Shown: positions 1 to 6,685 of the stretch, one piece after another | Position numbering within the stretch: the stretch's first letter is position 1 | Layout: the number at the start of each line of letters is the position of its first letter | Assembly (NCBI GenBank): GCA_017501125.1 | Contig: JAFVXN010000036.1 | Span: 1-7,817, forward strand | Direction: 5' to 3' | DNA: 7,817 nt | Source of the DNA: Clostridia bacterium | GTDB lineage: Bacteria; Bacillota; Clostridia; Christensenellales; Borkfalkiaceae | Notes under the pieces: generated by a model | What the model was told of the DNA's origin: nothing | Database searches by the model: none | The model's input: only the letters and a program-made list of their open reading frames with translations | Made by a program: the position numbers and the translations under genes

Positions 1-82
1 CACCTTTCGACGCCAAGAAGGAACTTACCTTTGCGATAATCCCTTGCTTATCTTTTCCCGTCACCGTGACGATTGCTTTCAT
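1..82 (-). CDS. ACT domain-containing protein (UPF0237-like), N-terminal fragment
   Basis: Only the first 27 codons lie in the window; the gene continues past the left edge. The visible protein begins MKAIVTVTGKDKQGIIAKVS, the typical opening of small stand-alone ACT-domain proteins (UPF0237 type, usually about 90 residues): a first beta strand, then a GKDKxGIIA turn leading into the first helix, where such domains usually bind a small ligand such as an amino acid. The ATG at 80-82 overlaps the TGA of the upstream membrane-protein gene as ATGA, and an AAGGAG ribosome site lies 8 nt upstream inside that gene, so the two are probably translationally coupled. In many Gram-positive genomes this ACT protein precedes a UPF0210 (PFL-like) protein; whether that holds here lies outside the window. 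The family call is firm for such a short fragment; the ligand is unknown. Confidence 0.8.
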   Translation of the reverse strand, partial: MKAIVTVTGKDKQGIIAKVSSFLASKG

Positions 83-870
83 GCGTTGTCTCCTTCTTTC
101 GTTTTCTCTTGCGTGATTTCTTCCGCCTCTTCCACGGACGTTTCTTCTTTTACTTCTTCCTCGGCGGGCGTTGCCGTGTCTTCTTGCGCGCTTTCCTCTG
201 CCGATTCGTTTTCCTCTACCTTTTCAGCAGGTTTTTCCTCTGTGCCTTCCGCGTCTGCGACTACGTTGTAAATCTTACCGAAGACGGGTCTGTCCTCTTC
301 CAGCATATCCTTAGGAATCAAGCCTTTTTCCACGTCCTCTTGCATCGCACCTACGCGCAATACTTCGTACTGAATAATGAAATTCGCCTGCACGACGTAG
401 CGGACGTAATCGCCACGCTCCAACTCGGGCCAGTCCTGCTCGTTGTCGAAATAAACCTCACGCTCCGACCAATCCCTGCTCTTTTTATTCCACGTGCGGA
501 AGACGCAGGAGATGACGTCGACGCTGTCTTTTTGCAACTGCTTTTTGTAGAAGCCCATAAAGTAGTTTTCTTCCACGTTCTTAGTGCCGACGGACAACAG
601 TTCTATCATCTTGCAATACTTATTGACTCGATTGAACTTGATGCCGATAAAGGGCACGACGAAGACGATGTACACCCCCGTCGCCGCGTAGACGGCTACC
701 TGCGGAAGAATCCTGTCTATCTCGGGATAGACGGGCAACGTCGTATAATAAATCAACCAACCGACGCACCAAGCAAGATAAGCCGCCGTCAGCGCCCAAA
801 ATACGATAAGAAGGGTTCGCTTTTGCTTTAATACCGCCTCGTAATCGGCGTCGTTATAAACGGATACCAT
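79..870 (-). CDS. Two-segment membrane protein with acidic C-terminal tail, function unknown
   Basis: I do not recognise this 263-residue protein as a named family. A short soluble N-terminus is followed by two hydrophobic membrane segments at about residues 19-42 and 56-77, with a brief loop between them. Residues 80-205 form a soluble part rich in charged and aromatic residues that alternates strand-like stretches (for example DYVRYVVQANFIIQYEVLRV around 154-173), which could be a small beta-rich domain. From about 206 to the end is a low-complexity acidic tail of Glu, Ala, Thr and Lys, probably disordered. By the positive-inside rule the basic loop after segment 2 suggests both ends are cytoplasmic. 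The ATG at 868-870 follows AAGGAG by 5 nt. The gene starts 20 nt after degV-like 891-1736 and overlaps the ACT gene, so it is the middle gene of a three-gene unit. No enzyme motif is visible. Confidence 0.85.
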   Translation of the reverse strand: MVSVYNDADYEAVLKQKRTLLIVFWALTAAYLAWCVGWLIYYTTLPVYPEIDRILPQVAVYAATGVYIVFVVPFIGIKFNRVNKYCKMIELLSVGTKNVEENYFMGFYKKQLQKDSVDVISCVFRTWNKKSRDWSEREVYFDNEQDWPELERGDYVRYVVQANFIIQYEVLRVGAMQEDVEKGLIPKDMLEEDRPVFGKIYNVVADAEGTEEKPAEKVEENESAEESAQEDTATPAEEEVKEETSVEEAEEITQEKTKEGDNA

Positions 871-890
871 ACCTACTCCTTAAATGTTTC

Positions 891-1736
891 TTATTCGTAA
901 ATAAACAATACGCCGATAGTGCCTTTACCGCAGTGGCTGGTGATAACGGACCCTGCCACCGTCTCGATGATTTCGTCAAACTCGAACATCGCTTGCACCG
1001 CTTCCTTCATGGCGTCGACCACGTCCCGCTCTGCCGTGGAGTGGGTAATAAAGCAACGGCGCTTGTCGTACGTAGGATATTTTTCCTTTAAGTTTTGCAC
1101 GTATTGCTTGGTGATCTGCGTCATCTTGCCTCTATATTTTTCCCCAGGCACGAGTTGGCCGTCGTTCATATAGATGAGGGGGTGAATTTTGAAAAGACCG
1201 GCGACGACTTTTACCATGCCGGATACCCTACCGCCCTTGTGCAAATAGTCAAGGCTGTCGGGGATAAAGGAGGTATTAATCCTATCCCTAATCTCGTTTA
1301 CCGCCGCGACGATCTCTTCTGCCGACTTGCCTGCGTCGCGCATATCCGCCGCCTCTAATACGAGCAAGCCTTGCCCCGTGGACAACGCCTTGGAATCGAC
1401 GACGAAAACTTTCCCGTCGAATTTTTTAGACGCCTCTACGGCAAAGTTGTGCGAACCGCTACTCTTAGAAGAAATGTTGAAGTGGATAAGGCAATCGTAG
1501 CCCTTCAATTCCTTTTCAAAAAATTCCTCGTAGTCGCCTACGCTAGGCGCGCTGGTCTTAGGGAGAATCTTCGTCTCCTCTACGAAGTTGAAAATGTCTT
1601 GCGGGGTGATGTCTACCCCGTCAAAATACGACTGCGAATCCAAAATAATCTGAAACGGAAAAATGCCAATGTTTCTCTTTTGCGAAATTGCGTGCAAATC
1701 GCACGTGCTATCCGACGTAATCCTAATGTTTGCCAT
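891..1736 (-). CDS. DegV family protein (fatty-acid-binding)
   Basis: The 281-residue product matches a full-length DegV-family protein, the class that includes FakB. These cytoplasmic proteins hold a fatty acid in a closed pocket and, with a FakA-type kinase, present it for phosphorylation and phospholipid synthesis. Family hallmarks are visible: N-terminal RITSDSTCDL (5-14), the TSAPS loop (61-65) that contacts the carboxylate, the ISSKSSGSHNFA stretch (88-99) near the second contact site, VVDSKALSTGQG (112-123), the hinge LDYLHKGGRVSG (162-173), and a C-terminal ITSHCGKGTIGV (265-276), where the family usually has H-x-GPGxxG. Here the second position of that last motif is Cys-Gly-Lys-Gly rather than Gly-Pro-Gly, a mild variation. 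The ATG has AAGGAG 8 nt upstream. Its own promoter lies at 1759-1787, and the gene heads a unit with the membrane and ACT genes. The bound lipid cannot be deduced; no fakA is visible. Confidence 0.95.
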   Translation of the reverse strand: MANIRITSDSTCDLHAISQKRNIGIFPFQIILDSQSYFDGVDITPQDIFNFVEETKILPKTSAPSVGDYEEFFEKELKGYDCLIHFNISSKSSGSHNFAVEASKKFDGKVFVVDSKALSTGQGLLVLEAADMRDAGKSAEEIVAAVNEIRDRINTSFIPDSLDYLHKGGRVSGMVKVVAGLFKIHPLIYMNDGQLVPGEKYRGKMTQITKQYVQNLKEKYPTYDKRRCFITHSTAERDVVDAMKEAVQAMFEFDEIIETVAGSVITSHCGKGTIGVLFIYE

Positions 1737-1758
1737 AAATACTACTCCTTTTATGTTT

Positions 1759-1787
1759 GCTATATTGGTTATAGTTCATTTTTTCAA
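1759..1787 (-). promoter_or_regulatory. Sigma-A-type promoter for the DegV unit
   Basis: On the minus strand, TTGAAA (1787-1782) is separated by exactly 17 nt from TATAGC (1764-1759). The -35 matches five of six and the -10 four of six consensus bases. Transcription would begin near 1752, giving a short leader that contains the AAGGAG of the DegV gene. It lies in the 97-bp gap after the signal peptidase gene, where I see no convincing terminator, so some read-through from upstream is also possible. Confidence 0.55.
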
Positions 1788-1833
1788 GAACTATGCGATA
1801 AAACTGATTTTGACCAAGGCTTATAAACGCCCG

Positions 1834-2517
1834 TTATCTAAAAAGCCACGACTCTATCTTCGTCCTATACTCAATCGCCCAGTTGGGCACCGTGCCGTAT
1901 ATGTCTTCACTACGGTACAGCCGTCCGTGCAACTTTGACCCCCCTTCCTTGTATCGGCTGTCCTCGCTGTTAAAGCGGTTGTCGCCGAGGAAGAAAATCT
2001 CGCCTTCCCCTACCACGTAAGGGTACGCCCGTGAGGCAAAGTGATAATCGTCCTTATCCTTCGCTCCGCCGTCACCGTAATAGGCGTAGGGCTCGTTGAG
2101 TTTCGTATACTCGCTCTCCCACGATTTTTTGAGGTAGACGGTACCTGCCTGACAGAACACGCTGTCCCCCTCTTTGGCAATGAGGCGCTTGATGATGAAT
2201 TTCGTCCCCTTTCCTTGCCATTCCTCGTAGCCGTCGACTTGCACGATGATAACGTCGCCGTAATCCGCCTGATGCCACCAGCCCGTCTTAGCGACCAGCA
2301 ATTTATCGCCGTCTTGAAGGGTCTCCATCATAGATTTTCCACTGACTTGTACGCCGCCGATTGCCTCGTACCAGCCAGCCCGCACGCCCGTCGTCACCCA
2401 GAGCGCCGACACGATCGCAAGTATGACGCTCAGCAACCAAATGACGAACCTATATCGACCGATAAAGGGAAAGCGAGACTCGTATAATTCGCTCTCTGTG
2501 ATTTGCTTATCTTTCAT
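1834..2517 (-). CDS. lepB: Type I signal peptidase (Gram-positive type)
   Basis: This membrane serine protease removes signal peptides from exported proteins on the outer face of the cytoplasmic membrane. With the ATG at 2517 the product is 227 residues. A single membrane segment spans about residues 25-43, after a charged cytoplasmic N-terminus. The conserved boxes follow: SGKSMMETLQDGD with catalytic Ser62 (box B), YGDVIIVQ (box C), KRLIAKEGD with general base Lys110 (box D), and GDNRFNSEDSR at 178-187 (box E). One membrane segment and about 230 residues fit the Gram-positive SipS-type rather than the longer E. coli form. An in-frame TTG at 2535 would add six residues and overlap the preceding gene, but has no ribosome site; the ATG at 2517 has AGGG about 8 nt upstream. 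It lies 8 nt after the hydrolase-like gene, so the two are cotranscribed. Between the catalytic boxes is a Tyr/Asp/Gly-rich insert (about 141-164). All catalytic residues are present, so it should be active. Confidence 0.95.
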   Translation of the reverse strand: MKDKQITESELYESRFPFIGRYRFVIWLLSVILAIVSALWVTTGVRAGWYEAIGGVQVSGKSMMETLQDGDKLLVAKTGWWHQADYGDVIIVQVDGYEEWQGKGTKFIIKRLIAKEGDSVFCQAGTVYLKKSWESEYTKLNEPYAYYGDGGAKDKDDYHFASRAYPYVVGEGEIFFLGDNRFNSEDSRYKEGGSKLHGRLYRSEDIYGTVPNWAIEYRTKIESWLFR

Positions 2518-2525
2518 ACGCCGCC

Positions 2526-4364
2526 CTATAGCCAAAGAATATTGGTGACCATAATGTCGTTTTCTTCGCTCTCACAGTCGAACAGCAACGCCCAACCGTC
2601 GGAGAATCTCTCCAACGACGCGCCACTCTCTTCCCCTTTGAATTCCGCCGAGGTCAAGACGATACGCTTCCACTTGCCGCCGCCCTTGACCGAGCAAATG
2701 CAACTGAACCTTTCGTGCAAGTCCTCTTTGGAGACGTCGATGGACACGCGCACCTTGTCGTCCCTGCAGGAATATAACTCGAATTCGAGCAACGCGTTGT
2801 CGTCGGGACGGTATTTCGGGGAACTGATTTTATACGTTTTTAAGCCACCCACGCAGGAAGCGCCGTACAATCCGTCCGCGCCCTGCTGCATACAAGGGAA
2901 CGCCTCTTTATCCAAGAAAATCCCACCGACGGAATACTGCGTATGATCCGCCACGCAAAAACAGCCGATATCTTCGCCCGAGAAAATCATCCGCGTCTTG
3001 ACCGCTTTTTTCTTGACGTCGGGATTTTTTCGCGAAACAACCTTCGATACGACGGCAAAGCCGTTGAGGTATCTCGCATACGCGTACACGCACACGGAAG
3101 ACGTACCTTCAAAAACGGTCAGCGGGCAAGAAACCTTGCCGTCCTTGACCTTCTTCCCTTTGGCGGAATACACCCTTTGCCACTCTCTGTATACGGAACG
3201 GGTTTTGCCGTCCGTCTCCGCAGCGTATACCTCTAACACGTCCAACAACCCGTCGGGGTCGCTCTCTACCGACACCGTCCACGCGCCGTCTTTGACGTCT
3301 AAAGACACGTTGAGCGGCTTCGGCAGGTAAATTTCTCTGCCCTTTAAGCGCTTTTGCAGGAACATATCCATATCGGTAAGCGCCTCGCCACCGATACAAG
3401 AACCCGTATCGTGGGAATAAAAAATACCGCTCGTCTTCTCGCTATTGATGCGGGTAAAGGTATCGTACGCCCTATCGTAATCAAAGGAATAATCGTTGAG
3501 CGCGCAAAGCATCAGCACGGGACATTTTACGAAAGGCGCATAACTTTGCGACTCGATCCCCGCAATATAACGGTGCCTTTCGTCACTCAAATACATCTGT
3601 GCCGCGTCGTCGAATTTTTTAACGTCCTTGTACGATCTCCAGCCAGCCGCGTTGATGGGCACGCCGCACTTCACGTCGGGGGAAAGCATCACTTTCCACG
3701 CAATTTCACCACCTACGCGTATGCCGACGACGCCGATATCCGTCGCGCCGAGGCTCTTTAAGTATTCGATGGCGTAGAGGGCGACGTACGTCCACTCGTA
3801 CCAACACGTTTTGTCGGCAGACAGCCCTTCCAGCCCTTCAAAACCTTGCGCCACCGCGTAATTGGCGTAAGCAAGCGAGGGGGGATAGACGGTATGCGTC
3901 ATAGGCGTTTCGTCTTCTTGCGCCACGACCTCAGCCGTCGCCTCTTCCTCTATCTCTAAAGACATCGCCAGTTGTTCGCCTTCGGGGCTCGGCTCTTGCA
4001 CGATTTCTTGCGCGGGCTCGACTTTTTCCGTCTCACCGCAATAATCGGGCATAAGTACCGCATATCCCTTCTCCACGAAATAGGTGAGCAACTCCTCGTC
4101 CAACTCCTTGCCCGCGTCAGGCAACAAAAGAACGGTGGGACACTTCCCCGTGGCAGAGACGGGACGGGCGTATTTTGCATACACGCGCACTCTACCGTCG
4201 TCTGCCACCCTGCCGTTAAAGGAAACGTGACTGACGGTCATCCCCGTCAAGTACGTCTTCTCTTGCAAAAGGACAGCGTCCAACGGCGCGCTGCAATCGT
4301 ACGTCTTCCAGATTGACACCGCACTCAGGATTTTTTCCTTAGGTTGTTGCTTCGTTTTTACCAT
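2526..4364 (-). CDS. Alpha/beta-hydrolase-fold protein with C-terminal beta-sandwich, probable pseudo-hydrolase
   Basis: The 612-residue product (from the ATG at 4364) begins with a short strand region, then an alpha/beta-hydrolase core of the acetyl-xylan-esterase or dienelactone-hydrolase type. CPTVLLLPDAGKELDEELLTYF (about 75-95) is the first strand and oxyanion loop, and GYAVLMPDYCG (100-110) is the next strand. A Glu-rich insertion (about 113-158) precedes YVALYAIEYLKSLG. The nucleophile elbow reads VVGIRVGGEIAW (212-223), so Arg216 occupies the place of the catalytic Ser in GxSxGG. The other triad positions appear kept: LCALNDYSFDYD (Asp291) and FYSHDTG (His318). Residues about 350-440 form a beta-rich linker domain. 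The last part ends with GGGKWKRIVLTSAEF and IMVTNILWL, like galactose-binding or carbohydrate-binding beta-sandwiches. There is no signal peptide or membrane segment, so it is probably cytoplasmic. An in-frame TTG at 4451 would add 29 basic residues but lacks a ribosome site and overlaps a plus-strand promoter; the ATG has GGAG 4 nt upstream. Substrate unknown. Confidence 0.8.
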   Translation of the reverse strand: MVKTKQQPKEKILSAVSIWKTYDCSAPLDAVLLQEKTYLTGMTVSHVSFNGRVADDGRVRVYAKYARPVSATGKCPTVLLLPDAGKELDEELLTYFVEKGYAVLMPDYCGETEKVEPAQEIVQEPSPEGEQLAMSLEIEEEATAEVVAQEDETPMTHTVYPPSLAYANYAVAQGFEGLEGLSADKTCWYEWTYVALYAIEYLKSLGATDIGVVGIRVGGEIAWKVMLSPDVKCGVPINAAGWRSYKDVKKFDDAAQMYLSDERHRYIAGIESQSYAPFVKCPVLMLCALNDYSFDYDRAYDTFTRINSEKTSGIFYSHDTGSCIGGEALTDMDMFLQKRLKGREIYLPKPLNVSLDVKDGAWTVSVESDPDGLLDVLEVYAAETDGKTRSVYREWQRVYSAKGKKVKDGKVSCPLTVFEGTSSVCVYAYARYLNGFAVVSKVVSRKNPDVKKKAVKTRMIFSGEDIGCFCVADHTQYSVGGIFLDKEAFPCMQQGADGLYGASCVGGLKTYKISSPKYRPDDNALLEFELYSCRDDKVRVSIDVSKEDLHERFSCICSVKGGGKWKRIVLTSAEFKGEESGASLERFSDGWALLFDCESEENDIMVTNILWL

Positions 4365-4445
4365 AACACTCCGATTCCGTCCGCGTTTTGCAGGCGGTTT
4401 TTCTTTGTCCGTTCCGTCTTTTTTCGTTTTCCTTCGAAAAATGGG

Positions 4446-4474
4446 TTGCAATTTTCAAGGAAAGCAGTTATAAT
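4446..4474 (+). promoter_or_regulatory. Sigma-A-type promoter for the DnaD-type gene
   Basis: TTGCAA (4446-4451) and a perfect TATAAT (4469-4474) are spaced by exactly 17 nt. Transcription would start near 4481, giving a leader of about 160 nt before the DnaD-type gene. The leader contains the stem-loop at 4605-4621. The promoter lies within the rejected N-terminal extension of the minus-strand hydrolase-like gene. Confidence 0.6.
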
Positions 4475-4518
4475 AATCCTACTTTTCTTTTGTGGCGATA
4501 GGATACCGATTCCGTTTT

Positions 4519-4547
4519 ATTTTACCACATCTCCGCAAAGAAAGCAA
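4519..4547 (-). promoter_or_regulatory. Possible promoter for the hydrolase-signal peptidase unit
   Basis: On the minus strand TTGCTT (4547-4542) stands 17 nt from TAAAAT (4524-4519). The -10 matches five of six bases, but the -35 only three, so this is a weak call. It is the best-spaced candidate upstream of the hydrolase-like gene and would give a leader of about 150 nt. It faces the plus-strand promoter at 4446-4474. Confidence 0.3.
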
Positions 4548-4604
4548 CCCTTCAACCTGAAAAGAACGAGATTTTTTACGCGATTTTCACATTTTAACCC
4601 AAAA

Positions 4605-4621
4605 AACGGGCATAGCCCGTT
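4605..4621. promoter_or_regulatory. Perfect stem-loop before the DnaD-type ribosome site
   Basis: AACGGGC and GCCCGTT are perfect 7-bp arms around a 3-nt loop (ATA). The stem ends 7 nt before the AAAGGAG ribosome site of the gene at 4640. On the plus strand the hairpin follows an A-run and has no T-run, so it is not a terminator there but could affect initiation. On the minus strand it is followed by six Ts (the first two pair in the stem), which makes it resemble an intrinsic terminator for antisense transcription. Confidence 0.5.
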
Positions 4622-4639
4622 GTACGCAAAGGAGAAATT

Positions 4640-6358
4640 ATGGCATTTTGCGCGTTTGCCAAAGACGGCGGTGACAACGCTTATACCGCTATCGACAACA
4701 AATTCATCGTCAAATATATGCCCGACGCCAACGATTTGCAAGTGAAGGTTTACCTTTACGGGCTCTTCCTTTGCACAAGCGGAGGAGATTTTACCCTCGC
4801 GTCGATGGCAGAAGTCTTAAAAGCCGACGAAAAATCCGTCAAGGAGGCGTTCGCCTACTGGCAAGACTACGACCTCGTGCAGATTTTGAGTCGCGAGGAC
4901 GAGCCCTTTTACGTCGAGTATCTCCCCGTCCGCACCTCTAGCGGTAAGCCTAAAAAAATCAAATACGAAAAATATACCGATTTTAATACCGAGTTGCAAA
5001 GAAAACTCCAAAAAGTCGGCAAACCCCTCCCCTACAACGAAGCGATTAAGTATATGCGTTTCTTGGAAGAGAACGATATTCAGCCGATGGCGTTCCTGCT
5101 GATTGCCGAATACTGCATCAACAAGCAAGGCGAGGGCGTGTCCACCTATTACATTTTCAATAAGGCGAAAAAGTATATCCAGAACGGCTGGACGACGTAC
5201 GATCTCGTGGAGAGAGCGCTCGCCAACTACAACGCACACGAAAAGGAAATGACCGCGCTCTTTGCCGCCCTGTCCATCGCCCGAAAAGCAGACGACAACG
5301 ACTACGCCGTCTACCAAAAATGGCTGGATAGCGGCTTCGACAAAGGTGGCATCCTCGCTGCGGCAAAGTACCTCAAAAAAGGCACCCTGCAATCCCTCGC
5401 TCTGGTCTTGGAAGACCTCGCGGAAAAGGGGAAATTTACGTCTAAAGACGTAAAAGCCTATCTTGAGGAGCGGGACGAACTCGCTAATCTCACCTTTAGA
5501 ATCGGCAAAAAGTTGGGCGTAAAAATCAGCAACCCCGCCCCCTTTATCGACGAATATATCCACAAGTGGAAAGAGTACGGTTTTGAAGACGAATCTCTCC
5601 TCGACGCCGCGCTTTTCTGCCTGAGATCGGGCAAGTCGGATTTTGCCGCGCTGGACGATTTCTTAGAGAAATTATTCGCGCAAGGGACGTTGTCCACGGA
5701 CGGCGTATCCACCTTCCTCAAAGAAAAGAACGCCGACCTCAAACTCTTTACCAAGATTCAAGATCTTTGCGGCATCCCGAGAAAGAGCGAGGCTGGTCTT
5801 TCCCTTTTGCAAGTTTGGAGGGGATGGAATTTTTCGGACGAGATGATCCTCGAAGGGGCAAAACGCGCCGCGGGCACCGCCGCGCCTATCCCCTATATCA
5901 ATAAGATACTCGCAGGATGGAAGGAAAACGGCGTATTCACCGTCGCCGCAATCCCTGAAAACGCACCCGCTACGCACGCCAAGCCCGCCTTCGTCAACCC
6001 CACTATCGAAGCAATCAACGCCAAAGCGGATAGAGAAACTTTCTACGCCGCAAGAAGGGCAAAGGCGGAGAGTATCGCGGAAAAATATCAGCAAAAAGCC
6101 TTGCAGAACGAGGAATTCAAAGAGATTACCACGGCACTTACCCGCATGCAACTGCAACTTGCCAAAGCCGCCGTCTACGGCGGAAAAGATCTTGCGCAAT
6201 TGCAGGAAAAGGAGGCAAAACTCAAGGCGCGTCGCAAGGAACTATTGACTGAGATGCACCTGAGCGAAGCGCACCTCGAGCCGCAATACGCCTGCAAAAA
6301 ATGTAGCGACACGGGATTCTTGCCCGACGGAAAAGCGTGCGACTGCTACAAGGCGTAA
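4640..6358 (+). CDS. DnaD-type primosome protein fused to a DnaI/DnaC-like zinc-binding N-domain
   Basis: DnaD proteins remodel DNA and help load the replicative helicase in Bacillota. This 572-residue protein is about twice the usual length. Residues 15-100 resemble the DnaD N-terminal winged helix, with IDNKFIVKYMPDANDLQVKVYLY and a second helix-turn-helix around SMAEVLKADEKSVKEAFAYW. Three tandem repeats similar to the DnaD C-terminal domain follow: KWLDSGFDKGGILAAAKYL (227-245), KWKEYGFEDESLLDAALFC (309-327), and VWRGWNFSDEMILEGAKRA (392-410). Each leads into a helix and a W/L-x-x-KG-x-[FL]-T/S type end, and the third is closest to the family consensus (PYINKILAGWKENGVFT). Residues about 452-572 resemble the helicase-binding N-domain of DnaI/DnaC-type loaders: a basic coiled helical segment, HLEPQYACKKCSDTGF and KACDCYKA, giving a Cys4 zinc site (C552, C555, C567, C569). 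The protein stops where the loader's AAA+ part would begin. The start has AAAGGAG 5 nt upstream. Confidence 0.88.
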   Translation: MAFCAFAKDGGDNAYTAIDNKFIVKYMPDANDLQVKVYLYGLFLCTSGGDFTLASMAEVLKADEKSVKEAFAYWQDYDLVQILSREDEPFYVEYLPVRTSSGKPKKIKYEKYTDFNTELQRKLQKVGKPLPYNEAIKYMRFLEENDIQPMAFLLIAEYCINKQGEGVSTYYIFNKAKKYIQNGWTTYDLVERALANYNAHEKEMTALFAALSIARKADDNDYAVYQKWLDSGFDKGGILAAAKYLKKGTLQSLALVLEDLAEKGKFTSKDVKAYLEERDELANLTFRIGKKLGVKISNPAPFIDEYIHKWKEYGFEDESLLDAALFCLRSGKSDFAALDDFLEKLFAQGTLSTDGVSTFLKEKNADLKLFTKIQDLCGIPRKSEAGLSLLQVWRGWNFSDEMILEGAKRAAGTAAPIPYINKILAGWKENGVFTVAAIPENAPATHAKPAFVNPTIEAINAKADRETFYAARRAKAESIAEKYQQKALQNEEFKEITTALTRMQLQLAKAAVYGGKDLAQLQEKEAKLKARRKELLTEMHLSEAHLEPQYACKKCSDTGFLPDGKACDCYKA

Positions 6359-6426
6359 AAAATTGACGGACGGCGAATTTTGCCCCACTAATTTTCAAAG
6401 ATTTTTGTAAAAGGGGCGAAAAACGC

Positions 6427-6458
6427 TTGCCTTTTTTGAAAAAATACAGTACTATAAT
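6427..6458 (+). promoter_or_regulatory. Probable promoter of tRNA-Ser
   Basis: A perfect TATAAT at 6453-6458 (as TACTATAAT) lies about 25 nt before the mature tRNA 5' end, suitable for a short leader trimmed by RNase P. The best -35, TTGCCT at 6427-6432, is spaced 20 nt away, longer than ideal, so the -35 assignment is uncertain. No terminator separates it clearly from the DnaD-type gene, so read-through is also possible. Confidence 0.4.
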
Positions 6459-6482
6459 ATGGCTTTTGAAAGAAAGCCTTTT

Positions 6483-6572
6483 GCAGAGATGGCTGAGTGG
6501 CTTAAGGCGCACGATTGGAAATCGTGTGATGCAGGAATGTATCCGGAGGTTCAAATCCTCTTCTCTGCGCCA
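6483..6572 (+). tRNA. tRNA-Ser (anticodon GGA)
   Basis: This is a complete 90-nt class II tRNA. The acceptor arm pairs GCAGAGA (6483-6489) with TCTCTGC (6562-6568), followed by discriminator G and an encoded CCA (6570-6572). The anticodon stem CACGA/TCGTG (6510-6514, 6522-6526) encloses the loop TTGGAAA with anticodon GGA at 6517-6519, which reads UCC and UCU. The D arm is GCTGAGTGGCTTAAGGC, and a long variable arm of the kind serine tRNAs carry precedes the T arm (6545-6561, loop TTCAAAT). G discriminator and long variable arm fit recognition by seryl-tRNA synthetase. Confidence 0.97.
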
Positions 6573-6574
6573 CG

Positions 6575-6601
6575 AAAAACCCCGAAAAAACGGGGTTTTT
6601 T
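6575..6601 (+). terminator. Intrinsic terminator after tRNA-Ser, probably bidirectional
   Basis: AAAAACCCCG and CGGGGTTTTT form a perfect 10-bp stem around six As, ending in a T-run at 6596-6601. It starts 2 nt after the CCA end of the tRNA. The arms are A-rich on one side and T-rich on the other, so it should also stop minus-strand transcripts. Confidence 0.85.
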
Positions 6602-6611
6602 GCTATTTTCG

Positions 6612-6631
6612 GGGCATTTTTGCCCATTTTT
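6612..6631 (+). terminator. Second, weaker terminator-like hairpin
   Basis: GGGCA (6612-6616) pairs with TGCCC (6621-6625) around TTTT, followed by ATTTTT. The stem is only 5 bp, so this is probably a minor back-up to the strong terminator just before it. Confidence 0.4.
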
Positions 6632-6667
6632 GCACTTTTGCCCTTCGCTAGCGAAAGTGCTATTTTT
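6632..6667 (+). terminator. Third terminator-like hairpin
   Basis: GCACTTT (6632-6638) pairs with AAAGTGC (6654-6660), followed by TATTTTTT. The loop contains the self-complementary TTCGCTAGCGAA (6644-6655), so an alternative hairpin shares bases with the right arm. It lies about 30 nt beyond the strong tRNA terminator. Confidence 0.4.
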
Positions 6668-6685
6668 TACCCGTTTTTTGCATTT

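Noticed and set aside
73..831. Plus-strand 252-residue frame opposite the membrane protein
   Set aside because: It is a shadow of the minus-strand gene, which has a ribosome site, operon context and sensible membrane segments.
4365..4451. N-terminal extension of the hydrolase-like gene from TTG at 4451
   Set aside because: No ribosome site before the TTG, a plus-strand promoter lies in the stretch, and the ATG at 4364 has GGAG upstream.
6377..6422. Terminator after the DnaD-type gene
   Set aside because: TTTTGCCCC and GGGGCGAAAA can pair, but the loop is about 26 nt and no T-run follows.
6483..6572. tRNA-Ser as an integration site with a repeated 3' end
   Set aside because: I found no second copy of the tRNA 3' end in the window and no integrase; an element boundary may lie outside but is not supported here.
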